Source: Otis tarda
Lineage: Eukaryota > Chordata > Aves > Otidiformes > Otididae
Assembly (NCBI GenBank): GCA_026413225.1
Contig: CM048552.1
Location: 62,201,001-62,265,000 of the forward strand
Length of the DNA: 64,000 bases
Direction: 5' to 3'
Shown here: positions 13,601 through 25,799 of the stretch, in pieces
Layout: each line of letters begins with the position of its first letter
Position numbering within the stretch: the first letter of the stretch is position 1
The notes under the pieces: generated by a model
What the model saw: only the letters and a program-made list of their open reading frames with translations
Told to the model about the DNA's origin: nothing
The model's database searches: none
Translations under genes and position numbers: made by a program

Positions 13601-15239
13601 ATTGCTCCATTGTCCCTTTTATCCTTTTATAGCTGATACACAGAATAGACTTTTCAGCAGACCCCTTCGGCATAAATCTTTGATTCAAAATTCTCCATGC
13701 ACACAGCCACACCAGTGTGTCATTAAAAGCTCACACTGGATCTGTGCACTAGAAATGAAGTGTCTGCAAGCAGCTTAGATACACCATCCCTGTTAGAAAA
13801 TAATCCTCTAGCACTCAGCTTGGGCCAGGAACCATGTTTATGAATCACAAATTGTTTGTGGCCGGTCAGCGGTGCTTATGGTCTTTTGGATGTAAAGAAG
13901 GATGGAGACAAAGATCTAAAGGCTAGTGGGGGCACAGAATAATAACGGTGGGCTGGAGGAAAGAAAAGAAGCATGTGGTGATAAAGCGCAACAAATATGG
14001 AAGTGACACTTCACTGCAGAAACAAGTTGAAGAAAAAGAGCAGAACCCATAACACAGCAAAGAATAGCAATATCTTTGAAAATCAATTTGATTTTTAAAT
14101 CTCTCCTGGATGTAACATAGGGTAAACTAAAATCCATTTTTTCCCAAATGGTGACAACTTGGCACTAAGCTGTGAGAAAAGTTGGGAGGATCCATTCTCA
14201 CCTGTGCTTTTACTGGATCAGAACTGCTCTTCATCTCAAAGTGGTAAGAAATATCTCTTATAGTTCAATATTAACAGCTTCTAATGTGGATGCTGTAGTG
14301 TTTCATGTCAATTGATATGCGAAACTGTTACCTTTAAAATGGAATTCTCATTTATATTCTTTGTTTCTTACTGCACATCCATAACTAAGTGGTTAACTTA
14401 TTTTTAGCGATATTATGTGCAGACTGTAGTAAAGAACGATCCAAAAGGACAAGCAGACCTGAAGAACTTTTGTGTCACAGAACTGAAGCACATGTCTATG
14501 TTCCAAATGCTTCATATATCAAAAATAGAGACTTTCATAAAAATGCATCTGCCTTCAGATACTTCATAAAACAACGCTGATTAAAACAAATAAAAAAAAA
14601 AAAACCCCAGAACTGCCTTATGTCCAGATGAAAGATAAGTTAATGGGTAACAAATTATTTGTTAATACTGCACACCCATTAGTTTGCATACCTCAGGCAG
14701 AATTTACCATCTTTCTCTTTAGCCATATCAATATCAAGCATCCGCTCTTAACCAGACATGCAAGTTTTTTCCATTTTCAAAAGCAGTAGGAACCGTCACA
14801 GGACTATATAAAACCTGCCTCAGCTCCTAGGTAATGACTGGGTTGAAACTGTCAGCGGGGGCTCTCCTTTCTCTGGTTGTTAAGGAAAAGTAGCTTAGAC
14901 AAAAAGCCTGACTTTAAGATGAGAAAGAAAATTCTACAGAGTGAATCCTTCCTTCTGGGTCTAGAAACTGGGTTGGAAAGTCATCCCAGAGGTAACATTT
15001 TCTGCATCCTTATTTGAACAGAAATACTAAGAGAAGCAGTCTTTCTTGTAATGTGTTAACAATTCTGCATCAACACCAAGCCCAGCTGATGGTACATAAA
15101 GCTAAAAATGAATAAAATCTTCACTAAACTGCTTTGAATATTCAAGCAGGGTTTGCTTTTTCAACTGAGGCTTATGCCACTTCCAGTTTTTGCTCAAAAC
15201 ATTTGCTTATCCGTATATTTATCACAGAAATAACCTTAC

Positions 15240-15370
15240 CTCAGCTGCATCTTGCTGGTCTCTGAAGACAATTGCATTTTTTATGATTTGGATAAAAAAT
15301 CCATTCACTTCCTTTTGTTTCTTGTTTGGCAAAATCCGGAGTAATGGAATCATTATGAATGGGAAAGAAA
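15240..15370 (-). CDS. TBXAS1: TBXAS1 internal exon (about human residues 231-274)
   Basis: This exon encodes part of thromboxane A synthase, an ER-membrane cytochrome P450 (CYP5A1) that isomerises prostaglandin H2 to thromboxane A2. Read on the minus strand, the 131-nt exon begins with two bases completing a Leu codon and gives [18 protein letters not shown], then a segment ending [13 protein letters not shown]. The human protein has a closely matching stretch (LSFPSIMVPLARILPNK... RDQQ). The acceptor is ...cttacag before 15370 and the donor is GAG|gtaagg at 15239-15234. Entry phase is 1 and exit phase is 0. It is the fifth and last visible exon in transcription order, 1717 nt after the preceding one. 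It covers the F-G region near the substrate channel. Confidence 0.95.
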
Positions 15371-17087
15371 CTGTAAGAGATTTTAAAGAAGAAAACACTG
15401 AATCAGACTGTAAAGGCATATAATATCCCCCTCTTTTAATTAATATTTTAAAACTCATCAAGTGGGATGTGTTACTTTCATGAAATCTGGTTTTTTTCCT
15501 CTTTCTCTCTGCCTCTCCCTCTTTTTCTTCCACTTCCATAGGCTAGTAAAGGATTTCCTAGAAATTTCATGTTGGCTGAGACTCCCCTGCCAGACAGATG
15601 CCTTCCAAGCTTGTTTCCACAATGCTTAAGGGTTTCAGTTCAGTTTCTTCATGCTACAGAGCCACTACAACAAAGGGGAGAATTATTTTCCCTGCCTTCT
15701 CAAACAATTACATAAAGAAGGTGGGGATCTTGACCTAGCCTAGCAGCTTATGGCCCTGATCCATGAAACTGTGTAGTAGCCATTCTCGTTTACAGTTCTC
15801 CAATATTGGAATATTGGTTTGCTATTTTGTTTTGCTTCTCTAAACAGGCCACACACTCTGTAAGTGGGATATTGTCACAAGGATGATCTCCAGTCTATGG
15901 CCTTTATAGTTAAGAACTAGAAACCTGAGTGAAGTATTGAATCTTAACAAACCCCTCATTAAACTAGGAACAGCTTAAGTCTAACAAATCAGCTATCAGA
16001 AAACCGCTGTGCTGCCAACAGGGCAACACAGTGTGGAAATTCAGATCATGTAACGTACTGGTAGAAAAAGATCAAGCAAGAAATCCAGCCCCAAACCCTA
16101 CAGAAACTTTCTTTAATGAGGGACATGGTCTTAGACATTTAGGGGCACATTTTTGTCCCTTTAGAAATTAGTCACAAATCCCACTTTGCAATCAGGTTAA
16201 GCATTAACCCCAGGACATTTCGGATACACGACTCGTGAAGGAAACAGTTCATGTGCTGCTAGTACAGGTGCAATCTGTAATGCCAGCAGGATCAGATGGG
16301 CACAGAAAACTTGTGCCACTGTGCCACCTGACACTACTGTGAGCAGGTTGAGATAGCAAGATGGTAAAACCCCATCAACCTTGATTATGCTGTGGCTTCT
16401 TCAGCTATGATTCTTACTGTCCTTCCATTAACAAGGACACCATCACCATGAAGCCTTAACATTCATGCCCTAGAACTAAACAGCTTTATACTCCATTCTT
16501 GTATTCCCTATCTTTTCACCTGAAAATAAATGCATTTTCTTAATGACTGCCTGTGCTGGCACTTACCATCTTTATCCTTTACAGCCATCAAGCAGGCTGC
16601 CACTGCTATTCAAATAAGAATTTGGAGGACTTATGCTATCTGCTTATGCTCCTCCACGTCTCTTCTTCAGTGGGTTATTAGCCCACTGTTGCTTATGGGT
16701 GGGATTTCAATCTCTACCAAGCAAACCAAGTACACAAGAACGTTACTCTGAGGCTCTGAAGGGCAGTTACTCTGTTTTAGTACAGAAGTATATTAAAAGA
16801 GGTACTACAGAGACTACAGGTCCCCAAAACCTTCCACTCAGATCAAACTGGAACACTGCTTCCTGAGACTCTCAGTTTCTGAAGGAAGATGCATTAATGG
16901 TGACAAAAGCTGTATAGCATATGGTGGAAATCTCCTGGGTATACTTGGCTTGTAGGTTGCATTCTGAACACCTCTGAAATAAAGACTGCTATTCATCTTC
17001 CTCCTCCTGCTTCAGCATGTTTTGCAATTTGAGAATGACTTTTAGAAAATTACCATAAAGAGGTAGACAAAGGTGGACTATACTCAC
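15371..17087 (-). other. TBXAS1: TBXAS1 intron, 1717 nt
   Basis: This is the intron between the exons at 17088-17236 and 15240-15370. It starts gtgagt and ends ttacag on the minus strand, so it is a GT-AG intron in phase 1. I saw no repeat family, no extra exon and no convincing structure in it. Confidence 0.9.
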
Positions 17088-17236
17088 GGATTAGAATGAG
17101 GAGAGGCTTAAACAAAGACATTTCAAAGAATGTTCTGCAATTCTTAACAAAAAGGTCATTGGGATTCTTCTGAGAATCCACCTCAATTCCAAAAGCTACG
17201 CTACCAACGACATCCAAAGTAAAGCAGTTGTAACAC
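17088..17236 (-). CDS. TBXAS1: TBXAS1 internal exon (about human residues 181-231)
   Basis: The 149-nt minus-strand exon completes an Arg codon begun in the previous exon, then reads CYNCFTLDVVGSVAFGIEVD, then a stretch that includes LFVKNCRTFFEMS and ends KPLLILI. The human protein has [21 protein letters not shown] and FVKHCKRFFEF at the same place. The T-LDVV-S-AFG pattern is the E-helix signature typical of the CYP3/CYP5 clan. The acceptor is caatacag before 17236 and the donor is ATCC|gtgagt at 17087. Entry phase is 2 and exit phase is 1, matching both neighbours. An open frame with an apparent start codon runs past the acceptor to 17265, but that Met lies in intron sequence and is not a translation start. 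Confidence 0.96.
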
Positions 17237-19683
17237 CTGTATTGAGTTGAAGAATGATAAATCATTAGCTACAAATTACATATCCATTAATATCTTGCTT
17301 CTACAAACACACTATAACATTAAGTTTTGCTTCTGATTTTCATTTTGCTTTTAGATTTGAGCTTTGCCAGCAAGAGATGCTTCTATCATTCTGACAAATG
17401 CTGGTGCTTCATAACTATCATCTTTTCTCCGTCTACAAAGTGATCATAGTTTCATATAGCCTAATAATTCCACTAAAAAATTATAAAAAATAAATGATTT
17501 CATTTGTTATTACCTAGAAATCAAATGCAACAGGTCAGAGATTCATAAGCATTTTCTTAGTATGCATCCAAATAAAATAGATAATTTCTTTCTCATTTTA
17601 AAATGCAGAAATCCCATCTACTACCAGTTCAGCCTAAACTCTCAATGACAAGCGGTGGTTACGTAAAATTTCCTGTTAAGGATTTCCTTCATCTTCTTGA
17701 TAGTCTCTTTGTAATGTAAAATCATGGGCAAAACCAAGAGGAACTGACACCATCTGAAATCCCTATCTGCAGAGGAGCAGCAAATGCTCTGAGAACTACA
17801 AATGATCTGCAGAGCATGATGTAGAGAATTCAGAACTTACTCAATCTCCCCCCACATATCTTACCATCTATCCAGTTGTCTCACCATCCTTATTTCTACT
17901 GGGCATTAGCAGCTATATTTAGTTTTGAGATAATGGACTGAGAATGTAAAATATGCTTAAAATTTGGCTCTTCTGATCTGTGGCCAAGTCTGCAATGACT
18001 ATTTTTCTGTGTTCCCTTACAAAAGGCTAATATAAAATTCTCTGGTGTTTTAACCTCAGTGAGCATGAATTAAGAGGAGAGCAGGACTCGGGCACAGTAT
18101 ATCCTGTATATATATTTTGAAGCAGCATTTCTAAACTATCATCCTTAGGTACTGTCATTCTGATGACACCAGAGGAGATTTGGAAGATAACAGCAATGCT
18201 GCAAAGCTAAGTAACTTCTTTGGGTTTTCAAATCCTACACACCAAAAAAAAAGGCATTATTGGAAGTTGAAATGTTAAAAGAGAGGTACTGCAATAAAAC
18301 AATAATTTCAGAAGCACTTGATCATCTATCTCACCAAGGTACTTTTCAGTACTTTTTCAAGCTTAAAAACTAAATTTTGAGTTGTTGGCAAAACACAAAA
18401 TGGTTAAAGACACCTAATGACAGGAGATTGCAGATAGGGTATTTACATCCAAAAAATAGCTCCCAAGGCAATTCTGTGAAATTGCAGTGCAATGAGAATC
18501 ACATTTATGTAGTCAAACTGGCTGAAATGGTAGTATGATAAAACAACTGGAAGATCATATTCTGAGACAGTCAACATCATTCATCTATACTTTTAAAAGG
18601 TCTTTTCCAAAGTGCCTCTTAAGAGGTGAAACTCCATCATAGATCAATAACTAAAGACCAGGCAAAGAAAAAGGACAAATGAAAAAAAGGGAAAAGCCTG
18701 GAAGGACCCAAAAGGTCAATTTTCATCAGAGTGCTAGGCTAACCATAATGTATTTCAAGGTTTCATAGCATCTCTTCAGATGTTTAATAAAGAGATCTCT
18801 GTGCACATATAGGCACTTGCATGCGTACATATACATGGACTTGAAAAGAGATGGATGAATTGTGGTTAAGTATCCATTCATTTAGATGAAACAATTATTT
18901 GCGGGGCTTCAGCTTGGAGGAAATCACGAAGAACCTTAGAAGGTGCTGACCAACCCTGCAAATGAAGTGTATGGAAAATAGTGCCTATTAGAAAAAAACA
19001 CATTTGAACTACCCATATGCCACACAGGGCCCTAGAAGAAATGTATCTACTCAGAGAAGGGGCTAGAGAGTGTTGTGAACAGTTCAGTGAAGACCTCCGA
19101 TGAGAGAGCAACAAAAAAAATAATAGGATATTAAATGTATAACAAATGGGAGGAAGCACTGTATGGAAAATATTAAGTGTCATTTTATAAATAAATGGTA
19201 CATTTTCATCTGGAGTACTGATCCTGTTGCTTCACAAAAGGCTAGTGTGCCATTAGAGGAGGCATGTGGTAAGAATGATTAAATGCTCAGAAAACCTCAT
19301 ATAAAAAAAGCAAGAGGGTGACAGAGTAGAAGGATTTGTTACTAGGTCAATTCCTGTATTTGTACATTATTGGCAGACTGTAGAGAACAGACTGGACAGG
19401 GACTGATGCAGCTTTCGTTTCTGCTTCCAGCTGTTAAAACTTCATTAAACAACAGCTAGAAATACATTAGATGTTTTTCCAAAATTACTTTTCAGGTATG
19501 CAATGGCTGCCCCCAGGAAGAAAAGGCATCTATCATACACATCCTTCATTAAACTATGATGTCCACTTATAAAAGCAAGGGAGGAAAACAAAAATGTTTT
19601 ATACAGTAAGTACATATTTAGAATAACTGCTGCTATTGACTTTTTTTTAAATCTCTTACTAATTTCTGCTGTGTTGAACATAC
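17237..19683 (-). other. TBXAS1: TBXAS1 intron, 2447 nt
   Basis: This is the intron between exons 19684-19772 and 17088-17236, with gtatgt at its start and atacag at its end on the minus strand, in phase 2. It is AT-rich with no recognisable transposon. The minus-strand open frame at 18878-19183 has no known domain. Confidence 0.9.
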
Positions 19684-19772
19684 CTCTGGATATCAAAAGC
19701 TTTGCCAGAATCTGCATAGACTTTCAAGTTACCCAGCAGGACGTCACAGGCCTGATTTATCAGAGGTGTCAT
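19684..19772 (-). CDS. TBXAS1: TBXAS1 internal exon (about human residues 152-181)
   Basis: The 89-nt minus-strand exon begins exactly at a codon and reads [20 protein letters not shown], then DSGKAFDIQ plus two bases of an Arg codon. The human counterpart is [20 protein letters not shown] followed by ESGDAFDIQR. This is the D-helix and the turn before helix E. The acceptor is tcctttctag before 19772 and the donor is AGAG|gtatgt below 19684. The first codon, ATG, is internal to the protein and not a start. Entry phase is 0 and exit phase is 2. Confidence 0.96.
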
Positions 19773-21580
19773 CTAGAAAGGAATACATTGCATTGTGAAA
19801 AACATTAAAATGTTAAAGAACCCCCAATTATTCTAAATTAGTTTTATCCAGTAGATGGGACAGAGCTCTCAAGATTCTCTGCAAGTGTAGTCAAGCACTT
19901 TTGCACAGGTAAGATGAAATGTTGGGACTATCTGCAAAAAATAAACCTACACATTACAGGGATGCCCTTCTCCAGCTCTGGACCTAAACACGAGAGGCTC
20001 TGTCACTTACCTGACCTTTGGTTCTTGCCCACCTGTGGCTATATACACAGACAGCTAACAACCAAAGACATCCCCCTCTCTTTTTAATCATCCCCAGCTT
20101 CAATTGATGATTTATCATGATCCACATTTACAGTACATTACATTTAGGCTCCAGGGCAGAAGGAATAATAGTTTCCATAGTCCCAAAGACCTGTAAGATA
20201 TTAGCATCAGACACCCAGCATTTCCATCCTGCTGTCCCTCAGTTTGAAGGATTTAACCTGTACATTAGAAAGGCACCATGTATACCACTACAAGCTGGCA
20301 AGGGCAAACTGCTATTGCTACCAAAGGAAAGGGTTTTCCGGAGTGGTGATGCCATTAAATGGACATTCATGTGAATTTATCCAGCTAATGGTCCTTTCCA
20401 GTCATTGACACATGATGGTCAGGTAGACTTACTTACCCACAGCCTGGCTGTATCAACAGTGCAATAGTCTCCTCTTTAACACTTCATGGAAACCATGACA
20501 TAGGCAACCAACAAGACCTCATTAAAGTCTGTCGCTCCCTTTAACTTTTTACACATAAAAGGCATCAGACACTTCCTTTGATTATACCTACTAGGTGGGC
20601 AGAGGAAGGCTGTAGCAGCAATCCAGGCGTGACCCTAAAGGCATTATCTGCTATGACTCTTTCTCCACACAGACTGCTGAGAGATCCTTATAGCCTACAA
20701 TTTAATACCACAGTCTTGCCTCAACAATTATGCCAAGCATCAGCAGACGTACATACAGAAATCTGCCTTTCCTTTCTGAACAACCTTCTTCAGCATACAG
20801 ATGTGAACAAACATGAGAACAGACTTGGTCCTACTCCCTTAACGTTCTTTTTACCACAGAAGACTGCAGCCTCTCAGCACACTCGAAGAGCTATGCAGCC
20901 TGGCCAGCCAAGTCCATTTTGCTTGGCACTTCTGCCTCTGTGAAACTGGCACAACACTTGGTGCACAGGCAGACTGCCATCCTAACACATGGGCAAGACC
21001 GTACACAGTCAAAAGGCCAACGTGGGAGCATCCAACATGTTTTCTAAAGTCAGAAGTCTGAGTCAAGAATGTGCCTAGCTGCTCTCGAGGTCCTGTACCT
21101 ATATGGGACAGAGCAAGTTGTCGTTATTTCTGTTCAAAGCTGGACTGATTTGGGCTTTGCCACAGTCTCACAAGACAATTCTGAAGCCAGATTAGTATTC
21201 GGTAAAAGTAGCTGTTACGTGTTTGGGAGCTGCACACCAAGTTATGTGGCAGTTTTCTTCCCCTTTTAGCTTTGTAAAGAATGTCTCCTGCAGTGAGCTG
21301 CTTCTCAAATGGTTCAACAAAATTAACATGTTTCAGTTCAATAGATTGAACAAGGGTGAAATGCTTTATAATCTCTGGGTCCAGCCCCTCCAATGAACTG
21401 AACCAGTCAAGGAGAACAAAATGAAAATCCCTATTTTAACAGGTATGATGTTTCCTAAACAGATGGTGATCATTTCAGATTTTCCTTTTATTGCCTCATT
21501 TTCTCTTTTATTCTTCGTTACATCACCAGACCTGCAACCACCTGGCTGGTTGCTATTGCTTTCCAACAGCTGGCAGAGAT

Positions 21581-21654
21581 GGCAGGGGCACATATGCCTG
21601 GCCAGGGCATCTCACATTGGCAGGGGCACAAACGCCTGGCCAGGGCATCTCACA
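21581..21654. repeat. 38-bp tandem duplication, two copies
   Basis: The unit starting 'ggcaggggcaca' and ending 'ccagggcatctcaca' occurs twice in a row, at 21581 and 21619. Only three positions differ within the aligned part (tat against aac in the first third, plus the end). It looks like a recent local duplication in a GC-richer patch of the intron. Confidence 0.9.
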
Positions 21655-23640
21655 GCACCTCTGCACTTCCCACATTCCACCAGCCTTTCAAAATACTGTT
21701 GCAATTCATTTCTAGCCAAAAGATAATTTTTATTAGTAAATCTAACCAGGAAAATGGCGAGAGGGGCACATGGATCTGATTTGTTGTTAGCATGATAGGA
21801 CAGAGTCATATCAATGAGACAATTATTTGCATATGAAAGCTACGGGGGATATCTAGTCAGGAATCCTGGGTTTGGATTTTTATTCCCCTGAGGGCCATAA
21901 ATTAGTCCAAGATTGCTAACTACAAAGACCACAGACTGAAACATTCTCAAGTCCCTTAACACTTTAAACTCTTTGTTCAATTGTCAAGAAAAATAAAGTA
22001 GGGTTGAGGGAGGTGAACTATACCAAACTTTGAAAACCTGCACAGAAACAGACATGTTGATTTGCGCTGCCTTGGGTATCACTAACTTCCTATACATTCT
22101 CATTTGCCAGTCAGAACATAAAAGCTGCATAACCTGCCTGAGATTCAGTTCTTCGTGGGTAAACAAACCCCAGCTGCTCTGTGTTCAGATTGGCTGAGAG
22201 TAACAGGATGAAGAAAAATCTAAACAATATGGTCCCTGTAAATATTTGATCTGCCAGTTATCTAATAGCAAGAGTAGCCCAGAGTCCAAATTTCTTTCTT
22301 TCTGCCAAAGAAGAGCATTGGGGTTAGGGTTTTTGTGATGCCAGGGGCTTTGCTATATAAATCCTGCCAATATCCTATTTGGCACATAACAACAATTAGA
22401 TTCTGTTTCTGCATACGCACAGTGCATGGGGATGTTTGCACTGTTCAAAGGCATCAGAGTCACGTTCTTCTGCTTAGATGCGGTCCTCAGCATTCACTAT
22501 TATTATTCCTCTTATTATTAGCACCCAAACTGTAAAGTAGAAGACCGGATCATATCCACTGTAGACAGACACACTGGAGACTTTACTGTTCACATACAGT
22601 ATGCTGAAGTCATGTTGGGCCTCTTGTCCCACAAACAGGATGAAATACGAAGAAAAGAAAAGGAAAAAGAATACATCCCTAACATAAGAATTGCTTCTGT
22701 GCCAGATTTCAAGTCCCTGACTAAAACCAGGAAAAGAGCAGAGTATCAGGAAGATGTTTGTGAGATTTGTTTCCGTCACCTTACAGTGGGGCCCCGCTAT
22801 TCACGGGCACAACTTACCAAAGTGAGCAACTCAACTAGACACTGGCTTGTGGCTCAAGGATACACACATTTCACTTACCAGCTTTTACAATTTGCTTTGT
22901 CTCAAGTGAGCACACTTGCTTTGCTGAGTAACAACGGCAATTTCCAGACACCCTTACAAAATGCCTCTGACCAATGTGCACAAGTAGAGTAAGAGCAAAT
23001 CAAGGAAACCTCAACGGTTGTACTGTCAGATCTTCTGTCCTAGTGGGACCTGGAAGATCTACATGCTTGAGAGTGACACTAGAGGATTTTCCTGCATTGT
23101 TCTGCCACTTTATCACAAGTTCTGCTTTGTGTCTCCCTTTGTTTGAAAGAAAATGCCTCAACACAAACTCCACTTTGCAGGTTATTTAGGACAATGCCAC
23201 ATTATGCTGTGCTCTCTTCTTTAATTTTTGTGTTCTGTTTCATTTTAATGGTTAGTTAATGGAGGAGAGGATTCCCGGCATACTGATAGGAGATGACAAC
23301 ACTACTGCAGCACCATCAGAAAAAATAAAAATCAATAGATTTTTCTGCTGTTGTTGGCTGTAAAAGAAAGCAAAGCTATTTATCAAGTCTGACAAGGGGT
23401 CCAGAACTGCAGGATCATCACAGGCACCACAGCAAAAAGAAGAACAACAAAATAAAGAAATACTAAATAGGGAATCAAGATTGGTACAGCAAGATCACTA
23501 ACATATCAGCTTGTTTCAATACATAATAGCTAAGGAGACCATGACAAGAACACTGGGAAATGCATCTTTTACTTAAAGGCCTACAGGTATTTTGCTTCAC
23601 CAACTCCTCATGAACTACATCTTGGATCAACTTTCAGTGG

Positions 23641-23790
23641 TCTGTATTATTGCCATTTAACAGATGAAAGTAGTTTAATGCACAGAGAATTTAAGTAGCT
23701 TCTGCCAGATCACCCACAGGCAGTCAATGGCAGAGTTGGAAGTGAAACTTCTTGGATCTCTCACCTCGTACCTCTAATTTCTTGTTCTTA
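23641..23790 (-). repeat. MIR SINE copy, antisense
   Basis: On the plus strand the sequence follows the reverse complement of MIR. It has 'tattattgccatttaacagatgaaa', then 'cacagagaatttaagtagctt', then 'ccagatcacccacaggcagtcaatgg', then 'cagagttggaagtgaaac'. This matches the usual series: lower-case CCATTTTACAGATGAGG, CACAGAGAGGTTAAGT, GTCACACAGC, GGCAGAGC. The element therefore runs on the minus strand, as TBXAS1 does. Confidence 0.85.
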
Positions 23791-25799
23791 GTGTTCCCAT
23801 AGCAATGGCACTATGAGGTCCATAAAGGGGTCTCCCTAGAAAGAGCTTATTATCAGATCTACTACCAAATCCAGCGGCATCTCATGTGGGATGCTAACAA
23901 ATCTTACTGCAGGATCAAGCATAGAAGTCTATTGATTTATGCTATGCTCACCACTCCGGTATTTGAATTTAATGCTAAATGGAGCCAAATGTTCCTTCAG
24001 TTGGAGTGGGCTGCTTTACTAATCTTTACATACTCATTAGAAAAAGAAAATGTAAAAGGAAAAACACACAATGTATAGAAATCCATAAAAGCAACAGTGA
24101 AACGGTGCACTGCTTTTAAAGAGAAATTGAGGAAATGGAGAGAGAAGGCTGGAGAAGATGCCAGAAAATCTTGAAAAACGTTAGGAGAACAACTCTGCAT
24201 ACACACAGCAATCACTATACTGGCTACTCAACAGCTCTATAACCTCTAGGGTCAGTTAATTGCTTGTAACTTTGCAAACTTAAAAATTTCTGAGATCAGC
24301 TTTTCCTCATTTGGTGTCTGGCTGTTGGGGATTTTTGCCAAACTAAGGGGAAATTCCTCAAGCTTAGTGAACTTCTCAGTGACACTACACCGCTTCCGCG
24401 GAGAGACAAGGGCAAAGTACACCTCTGTCCCCAGCCACAGCAGTAGGTGCCTTTAGGTGTGGGGCACCACGGGTCAAGCCTTAGCAACATATATTAGCTC
24501 TGTCTTGGGTTTTGTCCTCCAGCAGGCAGGCCAAAGAGCAGATGACCGACTTCCTGTTAGTGCTGAAGCTGTCCTTTAGTCTAGTAGTAGATTCTTGTGT
24601 TTCCAAAATGGAGATATCAGGAACCCACACTCAGCTCTCCAGCCCTCTGTGCATCTTTTATGTGAAGTGATTGCTATGGGGAGCACAAGCAGTTAACATT
24701 CATTGCTCTGCCACAGGCTAACAGCTCCCAGTTCTCTCAGAGCATCCAGACAGACAAGTCTATGTTCAGAGTGGCACTAGGGCTGCAGCCCTCAAGGGGA
24801 ACCACTCTCAAAAGCCACTTGGGAGGTCTGCAGTCTCTGCAGCATCACTGGGGAGTCTGCATAGGGGAACGAAGGCAAGGCAGACATCCAGAGTGAACAG
24901 AGAGGAAGACTTTGGTGTGGGGTTTTGTCAGAGCTCAGATCTCTGTAGCAAAGGAATCGATGTCTTAGCAGAAGAAACGAGAAATGTGTCTAGCAGTATT
25001 TACAAATATGTATAAAACAACATATCAAGGTTCTTTTGCAATAAGTGAATACCAAAACTAGCTTATTTGTAACTCCTTTGAGGCAGAGAGGAAGAGTTTA
25101 TTATAAACAGCATGTCTTCTACACAACTCTGAATACTCTGTAGCATGGCCAATGCTAGAATACAGTATTTTTATTTCTATGCTGCTGTAGAGGTTCTGGG
25201 AGACTACTATATATGGGAGAGTTGAAAAGTGAGATCATAATTAATGAGCATTGATTTCCTCTGAGAAGTGTTGGTATGGCTTCTAATTTAAGCAACAGCA
25301 AGAGAAGCACACGGGCAAGGACTTCAGTTGCATTACCTTCAGATCCTAGGACCGTTAATGTATTTGGGTAGAAAATGAAATGCAAAGCTAAGGAGTGCAT
25401 CCATTCAAGAGAGGTTCTTAATCTCACATGAACTTACTGCACGCACCTCTCTATGTAGGGATGTATGATCTTCTGGTGAAGATATGGAACAGAGGAACAA
25501 AGTTGGGCCTTTCAGAGAGACCTTCCCCACTCCTCATTTTCCCACTTTCTGTAGACTGGGAGGAGAAAGTGACCACGTCCAGGTCACTCTGAGTCCACGC
25601 ATAATCGCGCCCCTTCCATAGAGTTTGGAAGAGGCAGCACAGTCAAAGTTGATTATCAGGCTAAAAATAAAGATCTCAGTTTTTGCACGTGAGATGACTA
25701 CCAACCACTAGCCAGCCCTCCATTTCACCTCCTACCACTACTTCTATGTTGCAGCTCTACCATCAAGCAGTGCAAAGTGAGCACCGTGACTTCTCCTCC

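Larger units (their letters stand above)
1..15239 (-). other. TBXAS1: TBXAS1 intron sequence downstream of the last visible exon
   Basis: This stretch follows the donor site of the exon ending at 15240 and should be intron, since the I-helix, ExxR and Cys-heme exons of the gene must still follow. I read it on the minus strand for those motifs and found none, so the intron probably continues past position 1. It contains a MIR near 209-372, a Ty3/gypsy integrase relic near 6925-7650, short A- and T-runs (for example near 2727-2752 and 7979-8014) and a somewhat CpG-richer block near 5220-5480. The many short open frames, up to 162 codons on the minus strand at 1692-2180, show no recognisable domain. 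Confidence 0.7.

Noticed and set aside
1-15239. Search for the next TBXAS1 exons (I-helix, ExxR, Cys-heme)
   Set aside because: No minus-strand match to these conserved motifs was seen, so they probably lie outside the window. A spliced alignment would settle this.
21840-21960. Possible MIR fragment ('agtcaggaatcctgggtttgga')
   Set aside because: The first 25 nt fit MIR but the following core does not line up, so it is too weak to call.
22315-22335. 'ggggttagggtttttg', telomere-like
   Set aside because: It holds barely two partial units and is not an array.
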